From CAYNYF01 sp964401385 (GTDB lineage Bacteria > Planctomycetota > Phycisphaerae > SM23-33), in the NCBI GenBank assembly GCA_964401385.1, contig CAYNYF010000003.1:22816-86815 (forward strand): a DNA stretch of 64,000 nt. The letters are read 5' to 3'. The position numbers were made by a program, and so were the translations under genes. Below, piece after piece: positions 25,900 through 34,473 of this stretch (the stretch's first letter is position 1; the number at the start of each line of letters is the position of its first letter). Under the pieces are notes generated by a model. It had not been told where the DNA came from. It was given only the letters and a program-made list of their open reading frames with translations, and made no database searches.

Positions 25900-27522
25900 A
25901 TGGGAAGTCAGCCGGTCAAGGTGCTCATTGTTGATGACCAGGTGCCGATCTGTCAGATGATCGAAAAGGCTCTGGCAGAACGGCAGTTCGATTGTGCCTG
26001 GGTTGGTTCCGGCGAGGCCGCCGAGCAGTGCCTGCTGGCCGAAGACTTCGACGTCGTGGTTCTGGATTTATTGCTCCCGGGTATCAGCGGCATCGACGTC
26101 CTTAAGTTCATATTACAGCACAGACTTTCCGCGCGTGTTATTTGCATGGCCGGCGATTACTCCGGGCACTGGCGCCATGCCGCCGCGGAGGGCGGCGCAT
26201 ATCACTTCTTCGAAAAACCGTTCGACGTTTTCCAGCTTGCAGAGGCCGTCTCCCGTGCGGCCGAGGAAGGCAGGGATTTGACCTGTGTGCCCGGAGCAGC
26301 CCGGCAGCCGATTCGTCCTGACGACGTCGCCCGGCAGGCGGATCAGCCGAGCCCGGATGCGTTATCTTCCCTTTCGGCGACGAGCCCCAAGGGCCGCGTG
26401 AGAGCGTTTCCAAGCCTTGCAACATTCCGCCAGCCGCTCGGGAGCGTCCATCCATCCCGCCGCCAGCGAACGCCGTGCGCTGCGATGGCAATCGGGTTGG
26501 ACGGTGCTGCGGGGCTAAGATTGGCTCATGGGCAGGATTGCGCCGACTGGGTCTTGGGTCAGCTAGCAGGGCGGATTCGCGGCTGCTTGGGGCAGGGGGC
26601 GTTTCTGGCACGTGGCAGCGCAGACGAGTTTGTGGTGCTGCTGCCGGAATTCTCGGAAGGCCAGGCCGTCGACCTCGGCCGGAAGACGCGCCGAGGCGTC
26701 AACGCCGGCGTCCTGACGTACAAAGGCCGGGCGCTGGCGGTGTCGGTCTCAGTGGGCCTGGCCGCTGCCGAAGACGGCTTCGTCCTGGATGGCTCTGAGC
26801 TGGTCCACCGCGCTCGCGCGGCCATGCAGGCCGCCAGGGCCGCCGGCGGAAACCGCGTGATCAGTTACGCTGACGTGACCGGCGGGCGGGCGCCCTTGGA
26901 TAAGAGGTACCTCAGACAAGTCCTGCTGGAGTCGTCCGGGGCCCTGGTCCGGGCGGTCGAGGCAAAGGACCCTTACACCAGCCAGCACAGCGTCCACGTG
27001 GCCTTCTACGCCAAGCAGTTGGGCCGGCACGTCGGCCTGGCCGAGGAGGACCTGGAGAACATCCGGATCGCGGGCCTGCTGCACGACATCGGGAAGATCG
27101 CCGTCCCCGATAAGATCCTCACCAAGGTCGGCAAGCTCACCGACCAGGAGTTCGCGTTCATCCGCCGCCACCCGGATGTCGGGGCGGCCATCCTGGAGAA
27201 TATCTCCATGCTCCAGACCGAGGCCCGAGTGGTGCGGTTTCATCACGAAAACTGGGATGGAAGCGGGTATCCCACCGGCCTGGCCGGTGAGGCGATCCCG
27301 CTGGGGTCACGAATCATCAACTTGGCCGACAGCATCGACGCCATGCTGATGCACCGGACGTACAAGAGCGCCTACTCGGTCGAGAAGATGCTTCAGGAGC
27401 TGCACGACTGTGCCGGCCGGCAGTTCGACCCGAGCCTTGCCGCTGCCACCGTTGATTGGTGCCGCCGCGAACGCGCCCAGATCATCCTGCCTCCCGGCAC
27501 CAGCCAGGTCGGAACGGCCTAG
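25900..27522 (+). CDS. Response regulator: REC + degenerate GGDEF + HD-GYP c-di-GMP phosphodiesterase
   Basis: A 540-aa regulator. The receiver domain (residues 7-125) has the DD acidic pair (VLIVDDQ), phospho-acceptor Asp (VVVLDLLLPG, about 53) and conserved Lys (FFEKPFD). A GGDEF-like domain (about 190-320) has SADEF in place of GGDEF near residue 240, so diguanylate cyclase activity is unlikely. The HD-GYP domain (about 335-525) is intact: LLHDIGKIAVPDK (about 393), HHENWDGSGYP (about 447). It should hydrolyse c-di-GMP in response to phosphorylation. No histidine kinase is adjacent. Its stop codon overlaps that of the convergent zinc-ribbon gene in a shared CTAG. Confidence 0.88.
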   Translation: MGSQPVKVLIVDDQVPICQMIEKALAERQFDCAWVGSGEAAEQCLLAEDFDVVVLDLLLPGISGIDVLKFILQHRLSARVICMAGDYSGHWRHAAAEGGAYHFFEKPFDVFQLAEAVSRAAEEGRDLTCVPGAARQPIRPDDVARQADQPSPDALSSLSATSPKGRVRAFPSLATFRQPLGSVHPSRRQRTPCAAMAIGLDGAAGLRLAHGQDCADWVLGQLAGRIRGCLGQGAFLARGSADEFVVLLPEFSEGQAVDLGRKTRRGVNAGVLTYKGRALAVSVSVGLAAAEDGFVLDGSELVHRARAAMQAARAAGGNRVISYADVTGGRAPLDKRYLRQVLLESSGALVRAVEAKDPYTSQHSVHVAFYAKQLGRHVGLAEEDLENIRIAGLLHDIGKIAVPDKILTKVGKLTDQEFAFIRRHPDVGAAILENISMLQTEARVVRFHHENWDGSGYPTGLAGEAIPLGSRIINLADSIDAMLMHRTYKSAYSVEKMLQELHDCAGRQFDPSLAAATVDWCRRERAQIILPPGTSQVGTA

Positions 27523-28022
27523 CCGAGTTCTTTGCGGAGGTTGGTCAGGAAGCCTTGCAGGATTTTGGGCGGGATGGTGTCCAGCGCCGGCTCCAGCACA
27601 GTGCCGCTGATGAACTCATCGACGACCTCCCTGGCTACTTCCCCGGCCTCCTTCAGCTCCGAGAGGTGCTTCTGGGCCCGCTCGAGCTTGCTGTCGGCCA
27701 TGGCCAGGCAATACCCGACGACCGCAGGGCGGAGGTTGTCTTCCAGTTCGGCCCGTTCCTCTTTCTCCGGCGGGACGGGGAGAACGTCCCGGGCGGTCAT
27801 CTCGGCGATCAGGGCGCGCTCGGTTTCGCGCACGGATTCGTCTTCGTCCCCTCGGGCCCCGGCGTCATCCTCGGGGGCCAGCTCGATCAGTTCGTCATCC
27901 GAAACAGGTGAGGGAATGTAGTTCGATTGTTTGCAGTAGGGGCACTTGCCGCGCCTGCCGCCGGCCGAATCCGGCGCCTCAACTCTCTTGCCGCAGTGCT
28001 CGCAACGAAAACTGATGGTCAT
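27519..28022 (-). CDS. Zinc-ribbon protein of unknown function
   Basis: A 167-aa cytoplasmic protein. The first 30 residues form a zinc ribbon (CEHCGKRVEAPDSAGGRRGK, then CPYC) of the kind common at the N-terminus of planctomycete proteins. An acidic linker and a helical C-terminal domain follow; I recognise neither. The ATG at 28022 is chosen because it places the zinc ribbon at the N-terminus. It is 2 bp downstream of the YjbQ gene, so the two are probably co-translated. Confidence 0.68.
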   Translation of the reverse strand: MTISFRCEHCGKRVEAPDSAGGRRGKCPYCKQSNYIPSPVSDDELIELAPEDDAGARGDEDESVRETERALIAEMTARDVLPVPPEKEERAELEDNLRPAVVGYCLAMADSKLERAQKHLSELKEAGEVAREVVDEFISGTVLEPALDTIPPKILQGFLTNLRKELG

Positions 28023-28024
28023 GG

Positions 28025-28438
28025 CTATTCCCCTATCGCCTTGATGATCAGTCGCTTCCTCCGCCGTCCGTCGAACTCGGCGTAGAAGATCTGCTGCCAC
28101 GGTCCAAGATCCATTTTACCGTCTGTGATCGGGACAATCACCTCATGATGAACCAGCAAGTTTTTCAAGTGGGCGTCCGCGTTGGTCTCGCCGGTGCGGT
28201 GGTGGCGATAGTCGGCGCGGTAGGGGGCCAGCGACTCCAGCCACTCGTCGATGTCGACGAGCAGGCCGCTCTCGGCGTCGTTGACGAACACGCCGGCGGT
28301 GATGTGCATGGCCGAGACCAGCACCATGCCCTCCCGGATGTCGGATTCGGCCACCACCTCCGCCACCTTGTCGGTGATCAGGATGTACTCGCGGCGCTTC
28401 TTCGTGTTGAACGTGATGTATTCGGTTTTCGATTTCAT
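28025..28438 (-). CDS. yjbQ: YjbQ/UPF0047 family protein
   Basis: A 137-aa protein of the YjbQ (UPF0047) family. Members are annotated as secondary thiamine-phosphate synthases because some rescue thiE mutants; the physiological role is not settled. The family signatures MHITAGVFVNDAESGLL (about residue 45), HHRTGETNADAHLKN (about 80) and GPWQQIFYAEFDG (about 112) are all present, with the conserved His and Asp residues. Full length. It is co-transcribed with the zinc-ribbon gene. Confidence 0.9.
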   Translation of the reverse strand: MKSKTEYITFNTKKRREYILITDKVAEVVAESDIREGMVLVSAMHITAGVFVNDAESGLLVDIDEWLESLAPYRADYRHHRTGETNADAHLKNLLVHHEVIVPITDGKMDLGPWQQIFYAEFDGRRRKRLIIKAIGE

Positions 28439-28614
28439 CGTCTCGCTTCGTCCTGTTCGATGACAGAAACATCCCGACCAGCATCAGCATCAAGCCTGCC
28501 AGGGCGATGATCCCGCTGCGGCGCGATTCTTGCCGGGCTTTCGTTGGGGCCCTTCGAGCTCTATGATAGCGGCCGGAGGTAAGCGTGCAATAAGGCGTTG
28601 CGGCGACGAGAAGG

Positions 28615-30387
28615 ATGCAGGATCTATCTCAACTGATCAGCCGGCGGCTGCTGCCGCGGGTCCAGCAGCCGGCGCAGTACGTGGGCATGGAGACCAACGC
28701 CCGACGGGCGGACGTGGAATCGGCCGAGGTGTCGGTCGTGCTGGCCTACCCGGACGCCTACTCGGTGGGGATTTCCCACCTGGGCGGGCAGGTGCTGTAT
28801 GCCCTGGCCAACGACCTGCCGGGCGTGGCCTGCGACCGGAGCTACTGCCCCATGCCCGACGCGGAAGCCGTCATGCGGGCCGAGAAAATCCCGCTGTTCG
28901 GCTGGGAAAGCCGCCGGGCCGTGCGCGACTTCGACGTCCTGGGCTTTTCGCTCGCCCACGAGGGCTGCGCCACCAACGTGCTGACGATGCTGGATCTGGC
29001 CGGTCTGGGCGTGCGCGCCGCCGACCGCGGCGAAGGCGGCCCGCTGGTGATTGCCGGCGACGCCGGGGCAGATGCCCCCGAGCCGATGGCGCCGTTCATC
29101 GACGTCTTCTGTGTCGGCGACGGGGAGGAGACGCTGCCGGCGATCATCGAGCTTGTCCGTCAGGCCAAGCGCGGCGGCACCCGGCGGGAAGAGATCATTC
29201 TGGAGGCGGCTCGGACGATCCCGGGCGTGTATGCCCCGCAGTTCTACCGCCCGGAGTATAACGAGGACGGCACGCTGTCGGCTCTGGCGGCAACCCGACC
29301 CGGGCTTCCCCGGCGGGTCGCCCGGGCGCACGTCGCCAGGCTGTCCGACTCGCCGGCGCTGACGGCCCCGCTGGTGCCGCTGGCCGAGGCCGTCCACGAC
29401 CGCGTGACCATCGAAATCATGCGCGGCTGTCCCAACGCCTGCCGTTTCTGCCAAGCCGGCGGAACGAAAAAGCCGGTGCGGTGGCGCCCGATCGAGGAAA
29501 TCCTCGACGTCGCTCGCAAGGCGATCGCCGCCACCGGCTACCGGGAAATCTCCCTGCTGAGCCTCTCGTCCAGCGACTATCCGCATTTTTCCGAGCTGAT
29601 CGACCGGCTCAACGCCGAGTTCGTCTCGCGGAACGTCTCGGTTTCGCTGCCGTCGCTCCGCGTGGACAGTCAACTGGCCGCCATTCCGAAGCTCACCAGC
29701 CGGGTCCGCAAGAGCGGCCTCACGATCGCGGCCGAGGCCGCCAGCGAAAAACTCCGGCGGGCCATCCGCAAGGACATCAGCGACGAAAGCATGCTCGCGG
29801 GCGTCCGGGCGGCGTATCAGGCCGGCTGGCGGAGCGTGAAGGTCTACTTCATGGCCGGTTTGCCCGGCGAGACCGACGCCGACGTCGAGGCGATTTTCGA
29901 TCTGTGCCGGCGGCTGTCGGAGGCCCGCAGGGAACTCGACGGCCGGCGCGGGTCGATTACCGCGTCGGTTTCCTGGCTGGTCCCCCGGCCGCACACGCCG
30001 ATGCAGTGGTCGGCCATGGGCGAGGCCGAATACTTCTGGTCGGTCCGGCGGCGGCTGAAGTCTCTGGCCCGCGGCTCGGCCGTGCAGTTCAAGTTCCACC
30101 GGATCGAGCGCAGCATCCTGGAGTGCGTCATCGCCCGCGGCGACCGCCGCGTCGCCGCGGCCATCGAGGCCGCCTGGCGGCTCGGGGCGCGTTTCGACGC
30201 CTGGAACGAGCACTTCGACTACGGCAAATGGACGGCCGCGTTGGACGAGGCCGGCGTCGACCCGGCCTTCTACGCTCATCGCGAGCGCTCCGTGGACGAG
30301 CTGCTGCCCTGGGACCACATCGACTCCGGACGGTCACGCCAGACCCTCGAGGCCGAACGCGATAGGATGACATGCCAGCTTGACTAG
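28615..30387 (+). CDS. B12-binding-domain radical SAM protein (TIGR03960-like)
   Basis: A 590-aa radical SAM protein. The N-terminal third resembles a cobalamin-binding Rossmann region (VLAYPDAYSVGISHLGGQVL; GFSLAHEGCATN). The SAM cluster motif CPNACRFCQ is near residue 280, followed by a conserved GGTKKPVRWR. This is the family annotated as TIGR03960; in many bacteria a DUF2344 domain follows, fused or adjacent, but none is here. The substrate is unknown; members are often neighbours of RNase G/ribosomal protein genes. The ATG at 28615 is the only plausible start. Confidence 0.85.
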   Translation: MQDLSQLISRRLLPRVQQPAQYVGMETNARRADVESAEVSVVLAYPDAYSVGISHLGGQVLYALANDLPGVACDRSYCPMPDAEAVMRAEKIPLFGWESRRAVRDFDVLGFSLAHEGCATNVLTMLDLAGLGVRAADRGEGGPLVIAGDAGADAPEPMAPFIDVFCVGDGEETLPAIIELVRQAKRGGTRREEIILEAARTIPGVYAPQFYRPEYNEDGTLSALAATRPGLPRRVARAHVARLSDSPALTAPLVPLAEAVHDRVTIEIMRGCPNACRFCQAGGTKKPVRWRPIEEILDVARKAIAATGYREISLLSLSSSDYPHFSELIDRLNAEFVSRNVSVSLPSLRVDSQLAAIPKLTSRVRKSGLTIAAEAASEKLRRAIRKDISDESMLAGVRAAYQAGWRSVKVYFMAGLPGETDADVEAIFDLCRRLSEARRELDGRRGSITASVSWLVPRPHTPMQWSAMGEAEYFWSVRRRLKSLARGSAVQFKFHRIERSILECVIARGDRRVAAAIEAAWRLGARFDAWNEHFDYGKWTAALDEAGVDPAFYAHRERSVDELLPWDHIDSGRSRQTLEAERDRMTCQLD

Positions 30388-30500
30388 GCGTTGTCTTCGG
30401 CCGGCTTGGTGATCTCCGCGCTGGGGGTTGCGCGCGAAGCGCCGTCGAAGCGAACCTTCGCTCTGTCCGTGCGTCTAAGCCCGACGGAAGGAGCAGGACA

Positions 30501-31301
30501 ATGCGCGTGAGAGACATTGCAGCGATTTCCGTCGGTGCGTGCCTGTCGTTTCTGCTTGTGTGGCAGGCACATGGGGACCGCCCAGACCAGCGCAAATCGA
30601 CCACGCAGGCAAACACGCCCAAGCAGCGGACCCGGGCCGGGGCGATCCGGCTCGTCGGGCGCGGCCAGGACTTCCTCATACACGCGATGCCGCGTACGCG
30701 GCGGAAGGCGTCCATGCCCCCCGTGCTCGACCACAACTCCGCCCAAGGTTATACGTACGACTCCGGATGCGACCTGCTGCTGACGCGCATCTCGACCGGC
30801 GCAATGACAAAGCTCGCCCAGAGCAACGTGGTCGTCTGGGAGGTGCGCAGCATCAGGGACGGCAAGCCAATCCGAACGGGGCGGGGCGTGAACGGCGGCT
30901 TCCTGGGGCTGATCCACGACGATAAGCGGCTGTATTTTCTCGTCGGCCATGGAGGCGACGGCGTTCTGGACCTCCACGTGTTGTCTCTGCCGGACGGTCG
31001 CGCCCTGGAGCGCATCCGCCTTACGCCGAAGGCGTGGGCGAAGACGAAAGGGCGGACGGTTGTTGTGGTCGATGACCTCCCCGGCAAATCGGCCATCAAT
31101 CGCATGGCCGAGGTATTCGCCCCAGGCCCGCTGAAGCTCATCGCCGGCGGCGTGTCGTGCTTTGGGGTGGAGTTCCGCTTTGCCGGCGGCAAGCTTTCCG
31201 GCGTTCACATCCAGCCCAAGGCCGCACCGGCGCCGGTGACGACTAAAGCTGCGTGTAGGCGACGATCTTATACGCCAGGCGGGCGGCGAGGAACTCGGTA
31301 A
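30501..31301 (+). CDS. Hypothetical exported protein
   Basis: A 266-aa protein with an N-terminal hydrophobic segment (residues 8-25) that is probably a signal peptide or anchor. The rest is beta-rich without a family I recognise. Its last 59 bases overlap the 3' end of the convergent speB gene, and its Arg-rich C-terminal tail there looks like translated antisense. The gene may have lost its original stop codon. A ribosome site (GGAAGGAGCAGG) precedes the ATG at 30501. Confidence 0.55.
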   Translation: MRVRDIAAISVGACLSFLLVWQAHGDRPDQRKSTTQANTPKQRTRAGAIRLVGRGQDFLIHAMPRTRRKASMPPVLDHNSAQGYTYDSGCDLLLTRISTGAMTKLAQSNVVVWEVRSIRDGKPIRTGRGVNGGFLGLIHDDKRLYFLVGHGGDGVLDLHVLSLPDGRALERIRLTPKAWAKTKGRTVVVVDDLPGKSAINRMAEVFAPGPLKLIAGGVSCFGVEFRFAGGKLSGVHIQPKAAPAPVTTKAACRRRSYTPGGRRGTR

Positions 31302-32106
31302 CGTTGGAGGGCGGCATCGGGCGGGTCTCCACGACGTCGGCGGCGACCACCTGCCGCTCGGCGCAAACTCGTCGAAGCAGGGACGTCACCTGGTGCCAGT
31401 GCAGGCCGCCCGGCTCCGGCGTGCCCACGCCCGGCGCCTCGGACGGGTCGAAGGCGTCCATGTCCACGGTGACGTAAACCTTCTCGCCCAGCAGTTCCAG
31501 CGCCTTGTCGATCCAGTCCGGATCTTCAGCGACCCTCTTCGGCAAAATGAAGTTTCTGGCCAGATCCTGGCAATCGCGCCAGGTGCTCTCGTCGAAGCTG
31601 CGGATGCCGACCTGGGCGATACGGTCCGTCAGCTCCAGCACGCGTCGCATCACGCAGGCATGGTTGTACTTGCTGCCGGCATATTCCTCGCGCAGATCGG
31701 CGTGGGCGTCGAGCTGGAGGACGGAGATGTCGCCGTGACAGTCGGCCGTGGCCGCGACCAGCGGGATGGTGACACTGTGCTCTCCGCCGAGTGTCAGGAG
31801 GAACTTGCCGGCCCGGAGAATGGGCTCGGCCGCGGCGCGGACGCGGCGCATCTGCTGGTCGGGGGTATCCGCCGGCGCGACCGGCTCGGCGGTGGCGATC
31901 CCGCAGTGGTGGAACTCGGCCAGCAGCTCCTCGTCGAACCATTCAACCTGCGCCGAGGCCTCGAGGATTGCCGCCGGCCCGGCCGCGGCGCCCTTGCCCC
32001 AGGTGACCGTTCCCTCGTATGGCACGGGCAGGACGACATAGCGGGCGGCCGTGGGATCTGAAAGCTCGGCCGGCAGATCGAGAAAATTGCCGGGGATGCT
32101 GAGCAT
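31243..32106 (-). CDS. speB: Agmatinase (arginase/agmatinase/formiminoglutamase family)
   Basis: A 287-aa ureohydrolase that should convert agmatine to putrescine and urea. The binuclear manganese ligands are visible: the His of GGEHSVTIP (about residue 115), the DAHADLR motif (about 140), and the DMDAFDPSEAPGVGTPEPGG region (about 215). The ATG at 32106 matches family N-termini; a GTG at 32145 would add 13 residues. It directly follows the pyruvoyl-dependent arginine decarboxylase gene, so arginine to agmatine to putrescine is encoded as one operon. Confidence 0.92.
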   Translation of the reverse strand: MLSIPGNFLDLPAELSDPTAARYVVLPVPYEGTVTWGKGAAAGPAAILEASAQVEWFDEELLAEFHHCGIATAEPVAPADTPDQQMRRVRAAAEPILRAGKFLLTLGGEHSVTIPLVAATADCHGDISVLQLDAHADLREEYAGSKYNHACVMRRVLELTDRIAQVGIRSFDESTWRDCQDLARNFILPKRVAEDPDWIDKALELLGEKVYVTVDMDAFDPSEAPGVGTPEPGGLHWHQVTSLLRRVCAERQVVAADVVETRPMPPSNVTEFLAARLAYKIVAYTQL

Positions 32107-32160
32107 TGGCTTCGGCAGGTCCTTCCCTTCCGAGGATGTCCGCACGGTCGCCGTCCGCAG

Positions 32161-32721
32161 CTATGGCAAGAGCACGGCCCCGGCCAGCACGGTGGTCCAC
32201 AGGCCGTTCTTGTCGCCCTCGGCCGTCTGGACGGTGGCCTGGGTGCGGATGATCTTGCCGGACATCTTGTAGACCTCGCGGCGTTCGTCGTAGGCGTCGT
32301 CGGGATCGAACGAGATGCCCAGCGTGGTGGCCAGCATGGTCGCGGCCATGTCCTCGACGAAGTCGCTCAGCCGCGCCTGGGTCATGCCGTAGCAGTGATG
32401 TTCGCTGATGTAGCCGTAATGCGATCCTTCGGCCGGCACCGCCAGACCGATGCCCGCGCCCACCAGCCGCGAAGGTTCGTTGGTGGCCGCCTCTGCCAGC
32501 ACCACGTACGTGATCTGCCCCGAATACAGTTTTCCAAGCCCGCGGGCACGGGAGACGATCTTGCAGGCCGGCGGAAAGATGCTGGAGACCCGAACGAGGT
32601 TGCACTTTTCGATGCCGGAGTGGCGCAACGCCAGCTCGAAGCTTTGCAGCCGGGTCCTGTGTCTGCCGACCCCTTTGGTGAAGAAGACCTCCGTGGGCAC
32701 CAAACCCGCAGCAGTGTTCAT
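32161..32721 (-). CDS. Pyruvoyl-dependent arginine decarboxylase
   Basis: A 186-aa proenzyme that self-cleaves to form a pyruvoyl cofactor and decarboxylates arginine to agmatine. The cleavage site is visible as VSSIFPP near residue 46, between the two serines. ATNEPSRLVGAGIGLAVP (about 80) and the GYISEHHCYG motif (about 102) are typical of the family found in archaea and PVC bacteria. It is first in an operon with speB. Its promoter overlaps an inverted repeat (see 32784-32814). argH, from arginine synthesis, is divergent. Confidence 0.93.
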   Translation of the reverse strand: MNTAAGLVPTEVFFTKGVGRHRTRLQSFELALRHSGIEKCNLVRVSSIFPPACKIVSRARGLGKLYSGQITYVVLAEAATNEPSRLVGAGIGLAVPAEGSHYGYISEHHCYGMTQARLSDFVEDMAATMLATTLGISFDPDDAYDERREVYKMSGKIIRTQATVQTAEGDKNGLWTTVLAGAVLLP

Positions 32722-32783
32722 GGCCGCTCCTTACCTCATCCATGCCAAGCCGCTATGTACCCCGCCACATACACGAATCGAAG

Positions 32784-32814
32784 ATTATAGGCTTGCCGGC
32801 CCGCACGGCAAGCC
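32784..32814 (-). promoter_or_regulatory. Promoter with overlapping inverted repeat upstream of the arginine decarboxylase gene
   Basis: On the minus strand TTGCCG (32811-32806), 16-bp spacer and TATAAT (32789-32784) form a good promoter, 63 bp from the start codon. A perfect 9-bp inverted repeat, GGCTTGCCG (32790-32798) and CGGCAAGCC (32806-32814), spaced by 7, covers the spacer and -35. It is well placed for a repressor. The regulator is unknown. Confidence 0.5.
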
Positions 32815-33001
32815 CAAGGACCCGGAGTCTGCCAGGATCTTAAAAATAAGTCCGGCGGCGACCGGGGCATCCTGGCATCGGCTCATGCTAGCCCCGCCTG
32901 GGAAGCTGTGCTAGTATCGTCCGCCGGCTCCCGTCGGCGACTCTTGGCGTTCATCGTCGGTTTGCCTGCAAGGACGTGCATTGAGCGGAAGGGCGGAAAC
33001 C

Positions 33002-34396
33002 ATGGCCAAAAGAGCAGAAAGCTCCAAAAAGCCCTGGCAGGAACGGCTTTCGGCCGGCTCGAACCGGGCGACACGGGATCTGCTGGCGTCGATTGACGTG
33101 GACGCGGCGCTGTACAAGTACGACATCGCCGGGTCCGTTGCCCACGCCCGCCAGCTCCGTGAAATTGGCGTGCTCACGCACAAGGAATTGTCCGCCATTG
33201 TCAAGGGGCTCAAGGGGATCGCCGCGGATATCGAGGCCGGTCGGCTGCGGCTGGATGCGGACCTGGAAGATATCCACATGGTGATCGAGTCGGCCCTGGT
33301 CAGACGAATCGGCCAGCCGGGCCGAAAGCTGCACACCGGCCGGAGCCGCAACGATCAGGTGGCGCTGGACCTGCGGCTGTGGGCCCGGGACGCCGTGGAC
33401 GAACTGCTGGATCTGACGCGCTCCCTGCAGCGGGCGTTTGTGGCCCTGACCGGGCGGCAGGGCCGGATCGTCATGCCGGCGTACACGCACCTCCAGCGGG
33501 CCCAGCCGGCGCTGGCCGGCCATGCCTTGCTGGCCTACGTCGAGATGCTCGACCGCGACGCCGAGCGGCTGGCCGAATGCCGCAAGCGCATCAACGCCTG
33601 CCCGCTAGGAAGCGGGGCGGTGGCGGGCACGTCCATCCCGCTGAATCGCCGCCGCGTTGCCGAGCTGCTTGGCTTTCCGGCCGTGACGAGAAACAGCATA
33701 GACGCCACCTCCGACCGCGACTTCCTGGCCGAGCTGTGCTTCGACCTGGCAATGCTGGCGGTCCACCTGAGCCGGTGGGCCGAGGACTGGATCATCTACT
33801 CCAGTACCGAGTTCGGTTTCGTCGAGCTGGACGATGCCTACTGCACCTCCAGCTCGATGATGCCGCAAAAGAAAAACGCCGACACGCTGGAGCTGATCCG
33901 GGCGAAGTCCGCCAACGCCATCGCCCAACTGGTGGGCCTGCTGACGCTGACTAAATCGCTGCCGTCCGGCTATAGTCGCGACCTTCAGGACGACAAGCGC
34001 TTCGCTTTCTCGGCGGTGGCGGCGGCAAAATCCGGACTGGTGGTCGCGGCCGGCATTGTCTCAACCACCAGCTTCCGCCCGGAGCGGATCGCGGCCGGTT
34101 TGGAGGCCGGCTTCCTGGACGCGACGGCGCTGGCAGAGTACCTGGTCGGCAAGGGCGTAGCGTTCCGCTCGGCCCATCAGATTGTGGGGCGGCTGGTCGC
34201 CCGGGCCGAAAAGGCCGGCAAAACGCTCGCCGAGCTGCCGTTGGAGGTCCTCCGGGCCGCCTGCGACAAGATCGGACCGGACGTGGGCGGCCACCTCGGC
34301 GCCGCCAACGTCGTCAAACGCTACGCCACCGAAGGCTCCGGCGGGGCAAAGCAACTCGGCAAACAGTTGGCCTTTTGGAAAAAGAAGCTGTATTGA
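33002..34396 (+). CDS. argH: Argininosuccinate lyase
   Basis: A 464-aa fumarase/aspartase-superfamily lyase that releases arginine and fumarate in the last step of arginine synthesis. The conserved blocks are IEDIHMVIES...GRKLHTGRSRNDQ (about residues 85-115), PAYTHLQRAQP (about 155) and the signature SSSMMPQKKNAD (about 280, catalytic Ser loop). The ATG at 33002 follows GGAAGGGCGGAAA; a TTG at 32981 is less likely. It is divergent from the arginine decarboxylase/agmatinase operon; argB and argF follow after thiL and tsaE. Confidence 0.96.
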   Translation: MAKRAESSKKPWQERLSAGSNRATRDLLASIDVDAALYKYDIAGSVAHARQLREIGVLTHKELSAIVKGLKGIAADIEAGRLRLDADLEDIHMVIESALVRRIGQPGRKLHTGRSRNDQVALDLRLWARDAVDELLDLTRSLQRAFVALTGRQGRIVMPAYTHLQRAQPALAGHALLAYVEMLDRDAERLAECRKRINACPLGSGAVAGTSIPLNRRRVAELLGFPAVTRNSIDATSDRDFLAELCFDLAMLAVHLSRWAEDWIIYSSTEFGFVELDDAYCTSSSMMPQKKNADTLELIRAKSANAIAQLVGLLTLTKSLPSGYSRDLQDDKRFAFSAVAAAKSGLVVAAGIVSTTSFRPERIAAGLEAGFLDATALAEYLVGKGVAFRSAHQIVGRLVARAEKAGKTLAELPLEVLRAACDKIGPDVGGHLGAANVVKRYATEGSGGAKQLGKQLAFWKKKLY

Positions 34397-34404
34397 GAAA
34401 AAGT

Positions 34405-34416
34405 GGCAAATTTGCC
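34405..34416. promoter_or_regulatory. 12-bp perfect palindrome upstream of the MerR-HicB gene
   Basis: GGCAAATTTGCC, nine bases after the argH stop and 58 bp before the antitoxin start. It is a candidate operator, on spacing and symmetry alone. Confidence 0.4.
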
Positions 34417-34435
34417 TGCTATTATTCTTTTGTGC

Positions 34436-34465
34436 CCTTATGATGCTATATAGGAGATCATAAGG
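34436..34465. promoter_or_regulatory. 9-bp inverted repeat over the -10 and ribosome-site region of hicBA
   Basis: CCTTATGAT (34436-34444) and ATCATAAGG (34457-34465), spaced by 12 bp. The left arm contains TATGAT, a possible -10 box; the right arm runs into the AAGGAGA ribosome site. Such dyads across the -10/-35 spacer suit MerR-type dimers or HicB autorepression. Confidence 0.5.
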
Positions 34466-34473
34466 AGACGCTC

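Noticed and set aside
28624..30318. 564-codon frame opposite the B12 radical SAM gene
   Set aside because: Antisense shadow; His/Gln/Asp-rich composition and no ribosome site.
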